A DNA stretch of 64,000 nucleotides from an uncultured Duncaniella sp. (GCA_910578615.1 CAJTRI010000002.1:129592-193591), one strand, 5' to 3'. Counted from the stretch's first letter, positions 37,746-46,823 are shown. Translations and numbers: made by a program. The notes: generated by a model from the letters alone, not told the origin.

Positions 37746-38849
37746 TTAGAATATGGCGGCAGTGTCGGCCTGTGAGGTCTGTGACGGGAGCGAGGCCTCG
37801 GTCTTTGGCATCTCGAACTCAGACATGGCCTTGTCAACGACGTCGATAAGCTCTTGGCTTTGTTTGTCTCGTGACACGATTATACCGTCAGGGTTGATTA
37901 GCAGAATGCAGGGGATGCCGGATATACCGTAGAGGTCGGTCGGTACTGTCTGCGCATTGAGGATGCAGGGCCAATCGAGACCGTGGCTTTTTATGGCGGC
38001 AAGAGTGTTGGGGACTTCGTCCCACACTGCGACACCGACCACATCGAGACCTTTGTCCTTATATTTGTTATAGAGCCCCTTGATAACTTTGGCCTGACGG
38101 ATGCACGGCCCGCACCAGCTTGCCCAGAAGTCTACGATGGTATAACGTCCCGGTTTCACGTAGTCGCTGAGTTTTTCGACTTTTCCGTCATATGTCACCT
38201 CGAAGTCCTTATAATGTCGGCCTTCAGATGTCTCCGTCTTAGCAAGCAGGGCGTTGCGCAGAGACTGCACTCGTTTCGACTCTCCGAGTGACGGGGTCTT
38301 GGCTATGGCCGCGTCAATCTCGGACAGCCCCATCTCATAGGCTCCTTGAAGGAACCAGAACAGACCGATGGGCGAACCGGCGTTTTCGGCAAAGGCGGTT
38401 GCCGGGATGGTCTGATAGACGGCAAGTATGGAGTCGCCGGCGGCTTTCTGTAAAGAATCGGTCATATTAAGGGCCTTGTAGTCGGCCTCCAGTCGTCCCA
38501 TTCTGTCAATATAAGACTGCATCTTGTCGTTGAGAGGCGTACCTGTGGCGTTGCCTGCCGAGTCAAGGGTGACAGTACCTTTCTCTACTATGAAGATAGG
38601 CCCTCGGTTACCGTTGACTATTACACGGCCCAGAAACGGATCAGACGCGTTTCCTTTGAATGTGACGGCCGAGTTGGTGACTATCGCCGAATCGAGCTTC
38701 TGGCTTGAGTCCCAGTCTATGAGATAGGCCATCGTGTTGTTCATGGAAGGGTCAACGGGTATGTTGACTGTATAGTTTGGCTGTGCCTCGATGGAACACG
38801 CGCTCAAAGCGAGGACACCGCCTGAAAGGATTGTTGAAAACTTGTTCAT
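37746..38849 (-). CDS. TlpA-like thiol-disulfide lipoprotein with DUF4369
   Basis: 367 aa from the ATG at 38849; the in-frame start 30 nt upstream would put a basic leader before the signal. Lipobox LSAC (~18). N-terminal DUF4369-like domain, helical linker, C-terminal TlpA thioredoxin fold with an intact WCGPC active site (DFWASWCGPC, ~255) and the cis-Pro region (ISGIPCILLINPDG), which unusually carries a further Cys. Reduces periplasmic disulfides, often for cytochrome c maturation. Compare the Cys-less homologue at 32.5 kb. Confidence 0.93.
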   Translation of the reverse strand: MNKFSTILSGGVLALSACSIEAQPNYTVNIPVDPSMNNTMAYLIDWDSSQKLDSAIVTNSAVTFKGNASDPFLGRVIVNGNRGPIFIVEKGTVTLDSAGNATGTPLNDKMQSYIDRMGRLEADYKALNMTDSLQKAAGDSILAVYQTIPATAFAENAGSPIGLFWFLQGAYEMGLSEIDAAIAKTPSLGESKRVQSLRNALLAKTETSEGRHYKDFEVTYDGKVEKLSDYVKPGRYTIVDFWASWCGPCIRQAKVIKGLYNKYKDKGLDVVGVAVWDEVPNTLAAIKSHGLDWPCILNAQTVPTDLYGISGIPCILLINPDGIIVSRDKQSQELIDVVDKAMSEFEMPKTEASLPSQTSQADTAAIF

Positions 38850-38876
38850 TTTTTTTATAGGGTGTTTTGTCGGATG

Positions 38877-38884
38877 CAAAGATA
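38877..38884 (-). promoter_or_regulatory. -7 box for the TlpA-like gene
   Basis: Minus strand TATCTTTG, 27 nt before the ATG; a TTG (38909-38907) stands 22 nt upstream of it. Confidence 0.5.
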
Positions 38885-38953
38885 GTGTTTTTGTCTCTAT
38901 CTATGGCAATCAAAGGATATAACGTTGCCTAAAAAATCAAAAAAGACTATGTC

Positions 38954-40000
38954 TCACGGGGTTGACTGGCTGTTATCGGTTATGAAATCTATGGCGAGTC
39001 TGACAGATGTACGGAATGCTTCCTCCTGTCCCGGGACGGTTATGAACAGATGGACAGCCCCGGGGAATTCTATCCGTGTTATCTTGCCGGGAGACAGTCG
39101 CGTGGCAAACTCTTCTCCCTGGTCACGGAGTATGTCTCTTCCGGCGGCCACAAGCAGGGTGCACGGAAGACGGCCGAGGTCGTCGTCAGATGCCAGTCCC
39201 ACGTCGATAAATGGTATTCCTGACGGACTCCCGGATGCATACGCTCGGTTGAATTCGTCCATCAGGCTGGCATCGAGACCATAGCCTTCCCCGTATCTTT
39301 TCCATGAGTCGGAGTTATCCGCAAAAGCCTTTGTGACGGGATAGAAAAGAATAAGAGATTCTGCCATTCCGGCACATTCAGGGCTGAGTGCCGTAGCTAT
39401 TGCAAGGTTGCCTCCCGCGCTGTCTCCGCCTATCGATATGTGTTCAGGGTCTATACCGAGAGACCTTCGGTTTTCGATTGCGTATCTTATTGCGTCCTTG
39501 CAGTCATTAAGTCCGGCCGGATAGGGGGCCTCGGGGGCGAGACGGTAGCCTACGGCCATCACCTTTGCTTTGCCGGTAGCAGCCACGGCGTCACAGAAAC
39601 GGCCACAGCTGTTTATACTCCCGAAAGTCCACCCGCCTCCGTGGAGGTATATGAGCAGGGGCATGTTCTCTTCTGTACCACAGGCCGGTTCGTACAGGCG
39701 CAGTCCCGGAGTCAGGTCGGTGGTTCTGACATTGTGAGATATTGACGGTTGTTTGTCCCGGGCAGCCCTTACGCGGTCAAGATCGGAAGTATCTCCGGCT
39801 ATGGCTTTTCTAACAGCCTCGGTCTGGATGTGTTTTTGAGATTCGGGAATCGAATGTCGAAAGGAGTCGGCCTGTTCTGTCATTACTTTGTCACTGTGAT
39901 TCTCGGCTATGCATCTATTCCCATGGCCGGGCGGTATACATATTGCAAGAAAAGAGATGGCGATTGCAAACCGGCGATTGTGTCGTGTATTGTTACTCAT
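38954..40000 (-). CDS. HSL-family alpha/beta-hydrolase (carboxylesterase)
   Basis: 348 aa from the ATG at 40000. Possible signal peptide (~11-30, FAIAISFLAICIPPG). Alpha/beta-hydrolase_3 motifs in order: oxyanion hole HGGGW (~120), nucleophile elbow GGDSAGG (~190), acid Asp in GRDILR (~288), His in AVHLF (~313; most homologues have HGF). Probable short-chain ester or acetyl esterase. The only promoter match ends 7 nt before the ATG, so the mRNA may be nearly leaderless. Divergent from the coiled-coil gene at 40151. Confidence 0.9.
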   Translation of the reverse strand: MSNNTRHNRRFAIAISFLAICIPPGHGNRCIAENHSDKVMTEQADSFRHSIPESQKHIQTEAVRKAIAGDTSDLDRVRAARDKQPSISHNVRTTDLTPGLRLYEPACGTEENMPLLIYLHGGGWTFGSINSCGRFCDAVAATGKAKVMAVGYRLAPEAPYPAGLNDCKDAIRYAIENRRSLGIDPEHISIGGDSAGGNLAIATALSPECAGMAESLILFYPVTKAFADNSDSWKRYGEGYGLDASLMDEFNRAYASGSPSGIPFIDVGLASDDDLGRLPCTLLVAAGRDILRDQGEEFATRLSPGKITRIEFPGAVHLFITVPGQEEAFRTSVRLAIDFITDNSQSTP

Positions 40001-40007
40001 ATTACCG

Positions 40008-40015
40008 CAAAGATA
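40008..40015 (-). promoter_or_regulatory. -7 box immediately before the esterase start
   Basis: Minus strand TATCTTTG ends only 7 nt before the ATG at 40000, implying little or no 5' UTR. No -33 TTTG at the usual distance. Confidence 0.45.
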
Positions 40016-40112
40016 ACCATTGTTTGTCAATTCGAGGAGAAATTTCGTCTAAATGGGGTAAAACAAGTATCTGATATAAAAAATCAAAAAGGCTCAAAAA
40101 CCCACACGGGGT

Positions 40113-40144
40113 GTTGTAGTGTTAATATCAATGTACTATATTTG
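40113..40144 (+). promoter_or_regulatory. Promoter of the coiled-coil gene, near-leaderless
   Basis: GTTG at 40113-40116, 20 nt, TATATTTG at 40137-40144; the ATG is at 40151, so transcription should start at or next to the start codon. Confidence 0.65.
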
Positions 40145-40150
40145 CATTCT

Positions 40151-41056
40151 ATGAAAAAAGATATGATATTTTTCTCTCCCGGCGGACGGGGACTGACATC
40201 TACCTCGGCTAACCATATAGCCAATATGGCTAAGGAGATGGTGCGCACGATAGAGGCCGAACTGGAAAACCTTGTATTTTATTCCACCGAGGTGTCGCTT
40301 ATAGGAAATGACACGGCTACAATGTTGTCCCGTGGAGTGGACGAGGAGACTGTCATGGCCACCTCGGACAAGCTTCACCGTGTGGCCCGTGCCAAATCCC
40401 TTATTGCATGGCTTCGTGAGGCCATAAAGGCCAGAGAACGTCTCATAAATGAGGCTGAGGCTCTTTCTATGGAGGAGTATGCCAGGATAGAGGGTATAGA
40501 GATACCCGGGGCGCCTGAAAGAGGCGAGAGTCTTTCGGCTGATGACTATTATGCCGGTCTTTCGCTTGATGAGCGTAACAGATATTACGAACTTGAAACC
40601 CTTGCAGCCGTAATAGGGAAGGAGGTGCATCCCGGAGGGCATTTTGCCGATGCCCGTGAGGCCCTTTCGATGAGGGCGCTTAATCCTCATGAGGTAAAGG
40701 GTGACGGACGTGATACGCTGATATATTCCTATTCGCCTACTGTGGGGCCGGAATTGGTCGAGTCGGCCTATTTCGGATTGCAGAAACAATACAGGGAGGC
40801 TCAGGCTCGTCTGAATGCCATAAAGCATGAGTGTGAGAGGGCTGTGACCGATTCGGCGGTGAAGGCCCAGACCGAGTATGTGCGTGCCACAGAGAAGTGG
40901 AACGGAGAGATGGAACAACTGCGTGCGCGCCGTGGAGAGTATATAAAGAAAAAGGTAAAGGAATATGGCGACATGAAGATAATCATACCTCCCACTCTTG
41001 AAGGGATATATGAGGAAGTGTCGCATCTCGGAAAAAGTGGCGAAAGCCGGGAGTAG
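40151..41056 (+). CDS. Hypothetical coiled-coil protein
   Basis: 301 aa from the ATG at 40151; the frame is open upstream to 39749 but that part is antisense to the esterase gene and lies before the promoter, so it is not coding. No signal peptide or TM. Begins FFSPGGRGLTSTSANHIANMAKE, then long charged helices, strongest as coiled coil at ~60-95 and ~215-275 (KQYREAQARLNAIKHECERA). I do not recognise a family. An ATG-rich start leaves M1 or M5 as initiator. Confidence 0.8.
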   Translation: MKKDMIFFSPGGRGLTSTSANHIANMAKEMVRTIEAELENLVFYSTEVSLIGNDTATMLSRGVDEETVMATSDKLHRVARAKSLIAWLREAIKARERLINEAEALSMEEYARIEGIEIPGAPERGESLSADDYYAGLSLDERNRYYELETLAAVIGKEVHPGGHFADAREALSMRALNPHEVKGDGRDTLIYSYSPTVGPELVESAYFGLQKQYREAQARLNAIKHECERAVTDSAVKAQTEYVRATEKWNGEMEQLRARRGEYIKKKVKEYGDMKIIIPPTLEGIYEEVSHLGKSGESRE

Positions 41057-41383
41057 GCCGCCCGATAGCGGGGTGTGCTCCCTAACGGCGTCGTTATGAC
41101 GGCCGCTCTTATCTCATTGTGGTCACACTCTGAAAGAGTGTGGCTGAACGGATACGGAGCGGTCAGGTGATTTTGCCTGACCGACATATGCAAAACGAAT
41201 TTTTTGTCCGGCCTGACGGCTGTTTTTGATTCCGGTGATGACTTGACTGTTCGGAGGAAGTTTTTGTTTTTGTTGTCAGACCGGGTTTTTGATTTTGATT
41301 TCGATTTTGTTTTTATCGGCTGCCAGAAGACGCCGGCCCACGCCCGCGTAGGGGAATGACCATGGTCGTTTCCCTACGCTTGG
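41057..41383. other. 327-nt convergent intergenic region with three hairpins
   Basis: No gene seen. It holds three stem-loops: 41124-41142 (8 bp, GAA loop), 41160-41183 (8 bp) and 41346-41379 (11 bp with one G-U). The first two follow the coiled-coil gene, the third follows the GNAT gene on the minus strand. Between them is a T-rich low-complexity stretch (~41260-41320, repeats of TTTTGA). Confidence 0.6.
41346..41379 (-). terminator. Terminator hairpin after the pepT-miaA-GNAT operon
   Basis: 11-bp stem with one G-U pair (41346-41356 with 41369-41379) and an inner palindrome, 5 nt past the GNAT stop codon. Confidence 0.6.
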
Positions 41384-41908
41384 TTATGATGGTTTTGGAA
41401 CGGTGTGGCGGCTCGTGTAGTGGACGGTGCGGGTGTCACCGAGGAGTGTAGGCTCCCCGTGCCGCGTATGTTGGTAAGTGAATCCGCATTTTTCGGCGAC
41501 ACGGCGGGAGCGTTCATTGCCGTCGGCATAGCTTATCCATAGGGCCGACAATCCGAGGTCGTTGAAACAATGGTCGGCGAGAGCGTTTACTGCTTCGGTG
41601 ATATATCCGTTTCCTTGGTGGGGAACCCCTATCCAATAACCTATCTCGGCTTCCCCTTGCGCCATCTCTTCTGGCATTGACACGATTCCGCAACAACCTA
41701 CCGGCTCGCCGGTCTCTCTGAGTGTCACGGCATATGTCTCAGGACTGGCAAAGACCGTGCGTATGATTTCAAGACTGTTTTCAACGGATGTATGTGGCGG
41801 CCATCCGGCAATAGGCCCTATTGCCGGATCCTTTGCGTATTTGTAAAGGGTCTCTGCGTCCCTGTCGGCCCATGGCCGGAGGATGAGTCTTGGCGTTTTG
41901 ATGGTCAT
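41384..41908 (-). CDS. GNAT N-acetyltransferase (RimJ/RimL-like)
   Basis: 174 aa from the ATG at 41908 (ATGA overlap with the miaA stop; an in-frame TTG at 41914 is also possible). Acetyltransf_3 pattern: TPRLILRPW at the start, EIGYWIG, acetyl-CoA loop HQGNGYITEAV (~93-103) and NERSRRVAEKCGF near 140. Such enzymes acetylate protein N-termini, amino acids or small molecules; substrate unknown. Last gene of the operon. Confidence 0.9.
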   Translation of the reverse strand: MTIKTPRLILRPWADRDAETLYKYAKDPAIGPIAGWPPHTSVENSLEIIRTVFASPETYAVTLRETGEPVGCCGIVSMPEEMAQGEAEIGYWIGVPHQGNGYITEAVNALADHCFNDLGLSALWISYADGNERSRRVAEKCGFTYQHTRHGEPTLLGDTRTVHYTSRHTVPKPS

Positions 41909-42810
41909 AGACAAAGATTAGATTCGTTGAGAAACTGGGGCAATAGCGGGCTGGAAGGGTCGAGAAGTATCACATTCGGATCTTTTGATAGCCATAGAAG
42001 CTGTTTCTTGGCATATACACGGGTGTTTTTGGCAATGCGCGGTATGGCTGTCTCGCGTGTCATCGTGCCGTCCATCATGGCGAATAGTTCTTTGTAGCCA
42101 ACGGTATTGAGCGAGTTGAGGTGTCGCAGGTGATAGACGTTGCGTGCCTCCTCTTCAAGTCCGGCTGCTACCATGAGGTCTACACGGCGGTTGATGCGTT
42201 CGAACAGAGCTTCGCGTGTGTGGCCTATGGCAGTCTTGATGATTTTGAACGGACGTTCTTTGGATCTGCCTGTAAGTAGTTCTGAACACGGGCGTCCTGA
42301 CTGTATACATATCTCCACGGCATGTACCAGACGGCGGTGGTTTGAAAGATCGGCAGCCGATTCGAGATAGGCCGGGTCGAGACGTCCCAGTATCTCATGT
42401 ATGGCGGTCAGTCCCCCTTCGTTGTATATAGATAGCGCATGTTCCCTGACTTCGGGGCTGATGGTGGGCAGTGGGTCGATGCCGCGTGTCACGGCATCTA
42501 TATACATCATCGAGCCTCCGCAGAGGACGGCATAGTCATTGTGCTTCCATATTTTGTCAAGAGTGGCGAGAGCGTCCTCTTCATAACGAGCGGCACTGTA
42601 ATATTCGTCAAGTTCCAGTGTCTCGACAAAGTGGTGGCGCACACGGGCGCGTTGTTCGGCTGAGGGGACTGCGGTACCTATGGGGATGCCACGATAAATT
42701 TGCCGGGAGTCGGCTGAGACGATTTCCGTCTGCAGACTCTCGGCAATATCTATGGCAAGGTCGGTCTTGCCGCTTGCGGTAGGCCCTGTTACTATTATGA
42801 GGGTCTTCAC
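41905..42810 (-). CDS. miaA: tRNA dimethylallyltransferase
   Basis: Adds the dimethylallyl group to A37 of UNN-reading tRNAs; MiaB (20.4 kb) then methylthiolates it. 301 aa. P-loop GPTASGKT (8-15), SADSRQIY (~33-40), then LCGGSMMYIDAV. Start is GTG at 42810, overlapping the pepT stop by 4 nt (GTGA); the stop overlaps the GNAT start in the same way. Bacteroidetes often carry two miaA copies; only one is in this window. Confidence 0.95.
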   Translation of the reverse strand: MKTLIIVTGPTASGKTDLAIDIAESLQTEIVSADSRQIYRGIPIGTAVPSAEQRARVRHHFVETLELDEYYSAARYEEDALATLDKIWKHNDYAVLCGGSMMYIDAVTRGIDPLPTISPEVREHALSIYNEGGLTAIHEILGRLDPAYLESAADLSNHRRLVHAVEICIQSGRPCSELLTGRSKERPFKIIKTAIGHTREALFERINRRVDLMVAAGLEEEARNVYHLRHLNSLNTVGYKELFAMMDGTMTRETAIPRIAKNTRVYAKKQLLWLSKDPNVILLDPSSPLLPQFLNESNLCL

Positions 42811-44027
42811 CTCTCGGCCACTATGCGTGCGATTTCGACGATGACCTTGACGGCCTTTTCCATCGATGGGATCGGGACGAACTCATAACGGCCATGAAAG
42901 TTGTGTCCGCCGGCGAAGATGTTGGGGCAGGGGAGGCCTTTGAAGGAGAGCTGTGCGCCATCGGTTCCGCCGCGTATAGGCTGTACCTTAGGAGTGATGC
43001 CGGCGTCCTTCATCGCTTGTATGGCGATGTCGACTATGTGCATTATAGGCTCTATCTTCTCGCGCATGTTGTAATACTGGTCTTTGATCTCGATAGATGC
43101 GCAGCCAGGGAATTCGTTGTTTATTTTGCGGGTGAGATGTTCGAGTTCCTTCTTGCGGCGTTCGAACCTGTCACGGTCATGGTCTCGGATGATGTAGGTC
43201 AGCACGGTCTGTTCCACCGAGCCTTCGATGGATACGAGGTGGTAGAAGCCTTCATAACCTTCGGTGTGCTCGGGTGTTTCCCATCGCGGGAGCATGATGA
43301 TGAACTGGTTGGCCACCCTGATGGAGTTGAGCATCTTGTGCTTGGCATATCCCGGATGTACGTTGCATCCCTTGAATGTGACTTTGGCGACGGCGGCGTT
43401 GAAATTCTCATATTCAAGTTCTCCTACCTCGCCGCCGTCCATTGTATAGGCCCAGTCGGCTGCGAAACGTTCCACATCGAACTTGTGGGCGCCCTTGCCG
43501 ATTTCCTCGTCTGGATTGAAGGCTATACGGATGTTTCCGTGTTTCACCTCGGGATGGTGTTGGAGATAATCGATGGCCGAAATGATTTCGGCTATGCCGG
43601 CCTTGTCGTCAGCGCCAAGCAGGGTGGTGCCGTCTGTGACGATGAGGTCTTCGCCTTTATAGTCAAGAAGCTCGGGAAACTGGGCGGGTGACAGTACTAT
43701 GCCTTCGGCGGCGTTGAGAGTGATGTCGCCACCGTCATATTCCTTCACGATACGTGGAGACACATGCCGTCCGCTCATGTCGGGTGATGTGTCGAGATGG
43801 GCTATGAAGCCCACTGTCGGTACCTCGCGGTCGATATTGGAGGGAAGTGTGGCCATGAGATAACCGTTGTCGTCAAGCGAGATATCGGACAGCCCCATAG
43901 CGCGGAGTTCCTTTTCAAGCTCACGGGCAAATATCATCTGTCCGGGAGTGGAAGGTGTCATGTTGGTGAGTTCGTCACTCTGTGTGTCGAACTTCACATA
44001 TTGGAGAAAACGATCTATTACAGTCAT
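42807..44027 (-). CDS. pepT: Peptidase T (tripeptide aminopeptidase)
   Basis: Cytoplasmic M20B zinc aminopeptidase removing the N-terminal residue of tripeptides. 406 aa, usual size. Metal-binding and catalytic motifs: FIAHLDTSPD (~74-83), TLLGADDKAG (~135-144), NPDEEIGKGAHK (~170-180) and the C-terminal GGHNFHGRYE with the last Zn His. Consensus promoter 29 nt upstream. Heads the pepT-miaA-GNAT operon. Confidence 0.96.
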   Translation of the reverse strand: MTVIDRFLQYVKFDTQSDELTNMTPSTPGQMIFARELEKELRAMGLSDISLDDNGYLMATLPSNIDREVPTVGFIAHLDTSPDMSGRHVSPRIVKEYDGGDITLNAAEGIVLSPAQFPELLDYKGEDLIVTDGTTLLGADDKAGIAEIISAIDYLQHHPEVKHGNIRIAFNPDEEIGKGAHKFDVERFAADWAYTMDGGEVGELEYENFNAAVAKVTFKGCNVHPGYAKHKMLNSIRVANQFIIMLPRWETPEHTEGYEGFYHLVSIEGSVEQTVLTYIIRDHDRDRFERRKKELEHLTRKINNEFPGCASIEIKDQYYNMREKIEPIMHIVDIAIQAMKDAGITPKVQPIRGGTDGAQLSFKGLPCPNIFAGGHNFHGRYEFVPIPSMEKAVKVIVEIARIVAER

Positions 44028-44055
44028 GATATCAAGGTAAGAATTTTGTTTACCG

Positions 44056-44087
44056 CAAAAGTAGTCAATTCCTGAAAAAGGAGCAAA
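44056..44087 (-). promoter_or_regulatory. pepT promoter
   Basis: Minus strand TTTG (44087-44084), 20 nt, TACTTTTG (44063-44056): full consensus. Confidence 0.8.
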
Positions 44088-44103
44088 TCATGCAGAGTCT
44101 ATA

Positions 44104-44135
44104 TTTGTAAAACATTTTCGATTGGTGTAACTTTG
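44104..44135 (+). promoter_or_regulatory. Promoter of the Fsr-like exporter gene
   Basis: TTTG (44104-44107), 20 nt, TAACTTTG (44128-44135). The TTG codon at 44133 lies inside the -7 box, which rules it out as a start and supports the ATG at 44163. Confidence 0.8.
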
Positions 44136-44162
44136 CAAGAAATTTCCAAATCAGATAAGCAC

Positions 44163-45371
44163 ATGGATGATACAATGACCGAAAAGGATAGGGAGCGGAC
44201 TGTTTTCACAATATTGATAGCCATAAGTTTCGCCCACATGCTCAACGATATGATGCAGTCTGTGATTCCGTCAATCTATCCTCTTATTAAAGAGAAATAC
44301 GGATTTACGTTCGGTCAGATAGGCGTTATAACATTCGTGTTCCAGATGACATCATCCATTTTGCAGCCCTTGGTGGGGCGTTATGCCGACCGTCATCCAC
44401 AACCGTTTTCACTTTCTGTCGGGATGCTTTTCACACTTGCTGGCATACTGTTGCTTTCGTTTGCTGACAGTTTCACGCTGATTGCATTATCCGTCAGTGT
44501 GATAGGACTCGGATCATCTATATTTCATCCTGAATCGTCACGCATGGCACAGATGGCGGCCGGGAGGCGCAAAGGCCTCGCACAGTCCATCTTTCAGGTG
44601 GGAGGAAACGGCGGTAGCGCCATCGGGCCTCTCTTGGCAGCCGTGGTGGTGATTCCTCTTGGCCAGCACGCGATAGCGTGGTTTGCCATAGCGGCCCTTG
44701 TGGCGAGTGCCACCCTCTTCAAGGTGGGCCAATGGTACAGAGGGGTGTTGGTTCACAGGACTAAGCGACAGATAGTGGTCAATCCTGCTGTTGCGGCGTT
44801 GTCAAGGCATGCAGTTCACAAGGCGTTGTTCCTGTTGTGTGTGCTGACCTTCTCGAAGTACTTCTTTATGGCGAGTATGACGAGCTATTTTACATTCTTC
44901 CTCATTGACAGGTTTGGTGTTGACATACAGGTGTCCCAGTTGTGTCTTTTCGGATTTCTTGGCGCTGTGGCACTGGGAACCGTTGTCGGAGGCGGATTCG
45001 GTGACCGTTACGGACGCAAGCGTGTCATATGGGTGTCTATTCTCGGTGCTGCACCTTTCGCGCTCTTGCTGCCATATGTGGGATTTTATGCCACGATAGG
45101 GCTTGCGGTGATAGTGGGTTTTGTCATTTCTTCGGCCTTTTCGGCAATTCTTGTCTATGCCACCGAATTGAAGCCGGGAAATGTCGGGATGGTTGCCGGT
45201 ATATTCTTCGGGCTTAATTTCGGACTTGGCGGAATAGGCTCGGCGTTCTTCGGATGGCTTGCTGACAGGACAAGCATAGAGTTTGTGTTCCAGATAAGCA
45301 CATTGCTTCCTCTTCTCGGCATTTTCACAGGGTTTCTGCCGGATATAGAGCCGTCTCGCAGAAAGGCATGA
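44163..45371 (+). CDS. MFS exporter, fosmidomycin-resistance (Fsr) type
   Basis: 402 aa, twelve hydrophobic segments. Typical Fsr start (AHMLNDMMQSVIPSIYPLIKEKYGFTFGQIG) and MFS motif A-like loop GRYADRHPQP; second-half motif GDRYGRKRVIW near residue 285. Fsr-type transporters pump fosmidomycin and other small drugs; physiological substrate unknown. Start chosen because the upstream in-frame TTG is within the promoter. Monocistronic; only a weak 6-bp stem (45371-45376/45381-45386) follows. Confidence 0.9.
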   Translation: MDDTMTEKDRERTVFTILIAISFAHMLNDMMQSVIPSIYPLIKEKYGFTFGQIGVITFVFQMTSSILQPLVGRYADRHPQPFSLSVGMLFTLAGILLLSFADSFTLIALSVSVIGLGSSIFHPESSRMAQMAAGRRKGLAQSIFQVGGNGGSAIGPLLAAVVVIPLGQHAIAWFAIAALVASATLFKVGQWYRGVLVHRTKRQIVVNPAVAALSRHAVHKALFLLCVLTFSKYFFMASMTSYFTFFLIDRFGVDIQVSQLCLFGFLGAVALGTVVGGGFGDRYGRKRVIWVSILGAAPFALLLPYVGFYATIGLAVIVGFVISSAFSAILVYATELKPGNVGMVAGIFFGLNFGLGGIGSAFFGWLADRTSIEFVFQISTLLPLLGIFTGFLPDIEPSRRKA

Positions 45372-45411
45372 TCCTGCTATCAGGATTAGTGATTATAACG
45401 GATGTTTTACG

Positions 45412-45419
45412 TATCTTTG
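45412..45419 (+). promoter_or_regulatory. -7 box for the TfoX-N gene
   Basis: TATCTTTG, 25 nt before the ATG at 45445; -33 weak (TTAG region). Confidence 0.45.
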
Positions 45420-45444
45420 TTCGGTCGAATAATTGAAATGGTTT

Positions 45445-45771
45445 ATGGCCTGTACGATAGAATTTATAGAAGGGTTATGTGACGTTCTCAGACCTATGGG
45501 CGAGGTCGTCAGTCGCAAGATGATGGGCGAGTATGTGATATATGTCAATGGCAAGTCCGTGATAACGGCCTGTGGTAATGTCGCATATGTAAAGAAACTT
45601 CCATGTATCGCCGGTCTTATGGAGTCGGCCGGTACCGGGTGTCCATATGAAGGAGCCAAAGAGGCATATATACTTGACCTTGCCGACCGAGAGAGGGTGT
45701 GCGAGGTTATCGGATGTCTGTGGCCCGAATTGTCGTTTCCCAAATCAAAGAAGAAACCGGCAGGCAGGTAG
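45445..45771 (+). CDS. TfoX N-terminal domain protein
   Basis: 108 aa from the ATG at 45445 (an in-frame TTG lies 12 nt earlier). Shows the TfoX_N pattern: RPMGEVVSRKMMGEYVIYVNGK, then YVKKLP and GAKEAYILDL. Standalone TfoX-N proteins are common in Bacteroidetes and are not shown to regulate competence as TfoX/Sxy does in gamma-proteobacteria. C-terminal basic tail (KSKKKPAG). Confidence 0.88.
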   Translation: MACTIEFIEGLCDVLRPMGEVVSRKMMGEYVIYVNGKSVITACGNVAYVKKLPCIAGLMESAGTGCPYEGAKEAYILDLADRERVCEVIGCLWPELSFPKSKKKPAGR

Positions 45772-45840
45772 CCGGCCGGTTATCCCATATGTCTGAGTCT
45801 TTCTCTTTGAGCACTTGTTTCGTGGCGAGGGCCTCGGTGT

Positions 45841-46209
45841 TTATTGGATTTCCTTGCCGAAAGGGAACAGGGCGAGACGCATCAGTTTGAAATGCTGCTT
45901 GCCGAAAGGTATGCCGATAATGGTGATGCAGAAAAAGACTCCCCATCCGAGATGGGTGAGAGCTATTGCGAAACCTCCCAGAAACCACCATATCACATTC
46001 ATGATACCGGCAAGACATCCTGACGGCCACCCGGAGCTGACTATGTTTGTCCCGAATGGCCAGAGTGAGACACCGGCAAGTTTTATGGTTTGGAGTCCGA
46101 ATGGTATACCGATGACTGTAATCATCATGAGAAGGCTTGAAACAGCATATTCAATGGCGATGATGAGACCGCCGAATACCATCCAGATGATGTTGAGAAG
46201 CGTTTTCAT
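45841..46209 (-). CDS. YccF-family inner-membrane protein
   Basis: 122 aa, four hydrophobic segments arranged as two similar halves, each ending in the family motif (IGIPFGLQTIKLAGVSLWPFG and IGIPFGKQHFKLMRLALFPFG). YccF/DUF307 proteins are of unknown function. 26 nt downstream of the nitroreductase gene, probably one transcript. Confidence 0.93.
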   Translation of the reverse strand: MKTLLNIIWMVFGGLIIAIEYAVSSLLMMITVIGIPFGLQTIKLAGVSLWPFGTNIVSSGWPSGCLAGIMNVIWWFLGGFAIALTHLGWGVFFCITIIGIPFGKQHFKLMRLALFPFGKEIQ

Positions 46210-46235
46210 AGTGTTTATCTATGATTGGTGGATAA

Positions 46236-46823
46236 TCAGTTGATTATGATACTTTCGACCGGGCGTTTAGGGACACACTGTGTATCATCTTCATCCCTAT
46301 AATATCTGTAATCGCCATTGTCAGGAAGGTCTACTATCGAGATATTCTCGGCAGCCTGTCCTATTGCCACGACATAACGTGGACGGTATCTGTCTGGCAG
46401 ATTAACGGACTCTGTCACCACCTTTGGATTGAAGGCCTTTATGATACAGCATGACAGCCCGCAGGCTGTGGCACCCAGCGTTATGGCCTGTAATTGGAGT
46501 CCGTCATCGCATAGGCAGTCATCGGCAAGTTCCGTGTCGAGACATTGGACTATGTAGGCCGAGGGACGTTCTCCCTTTGAAGGGCCGTCCCAGTCTTTGT
46601 AATATCCCGCCCATGCGAGAGCCGGAAACAGAGCTTCTTTCTCAGAGTCTTTGGTGACTATGTAGTAGCGCAGGGGTTGGAGGTTTCTACCCGAAGCGCA
46701 CAGTCTGACAAGACCTATAATCTTATCAAGCACGGTGCGCTCTATTGAGTGTGACTCATCGAACCGTCTTACAGAACGGTCGGCAAGAAGCAGGTTTTCA
46801 AGGATTTCAAACTCGTTGTTCAT
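46236..46823 (-). CDS. Nitroreductase-family FMN oxidoreductase
   Basis: 195 aa. FMN-binding start ADRSVRRFDE (about 15-24), CASGRNLQPLRYYIVT (FMN phosphate region), and the C-terminal RPRYVVAIGQ. NAD(P)H-dependent reduction of a nitro compound, quinone or similar; substrate unknown. Preceded by a TAATTTTG box on the minus strand. Confidence 0.9.
   Translation of the reverse strand: MNNEFEILENLLLADRSVRRFDESHSIERTVLDKIIGLVRLCASGRNLQPLRYYIVTKDSEKEALFPALAWAGYYKDWDGPSKGERPSAYIVQCLDTELADDCLCDDGLQLQAITLGATACGLSCCIIKAFNPKVVTESVNLPDRYRPRYVVAIGQAAENISIVDLPDNGDYRYYRDEDDTQCVPKRPVESIIIN

Noticed and set aside
39749..40150. Upstream extension of the coiled-coil gene
   Set aside because: Antisense to the esterase gene and lies before the promoter at 40113-40144.
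41260..41320. TTTTGA-rich tract as a tandem repeat or CRISPR-like array
   Set aside because: Units are irregular and short, with no spacers; simple T-rich intergenic DNA.
44133..44162. TTG start for the Fsr-like exporter
   Set aside because: The TTG is part of the -7 promoter box (44128-44135), so it cannot be in the mRNA.
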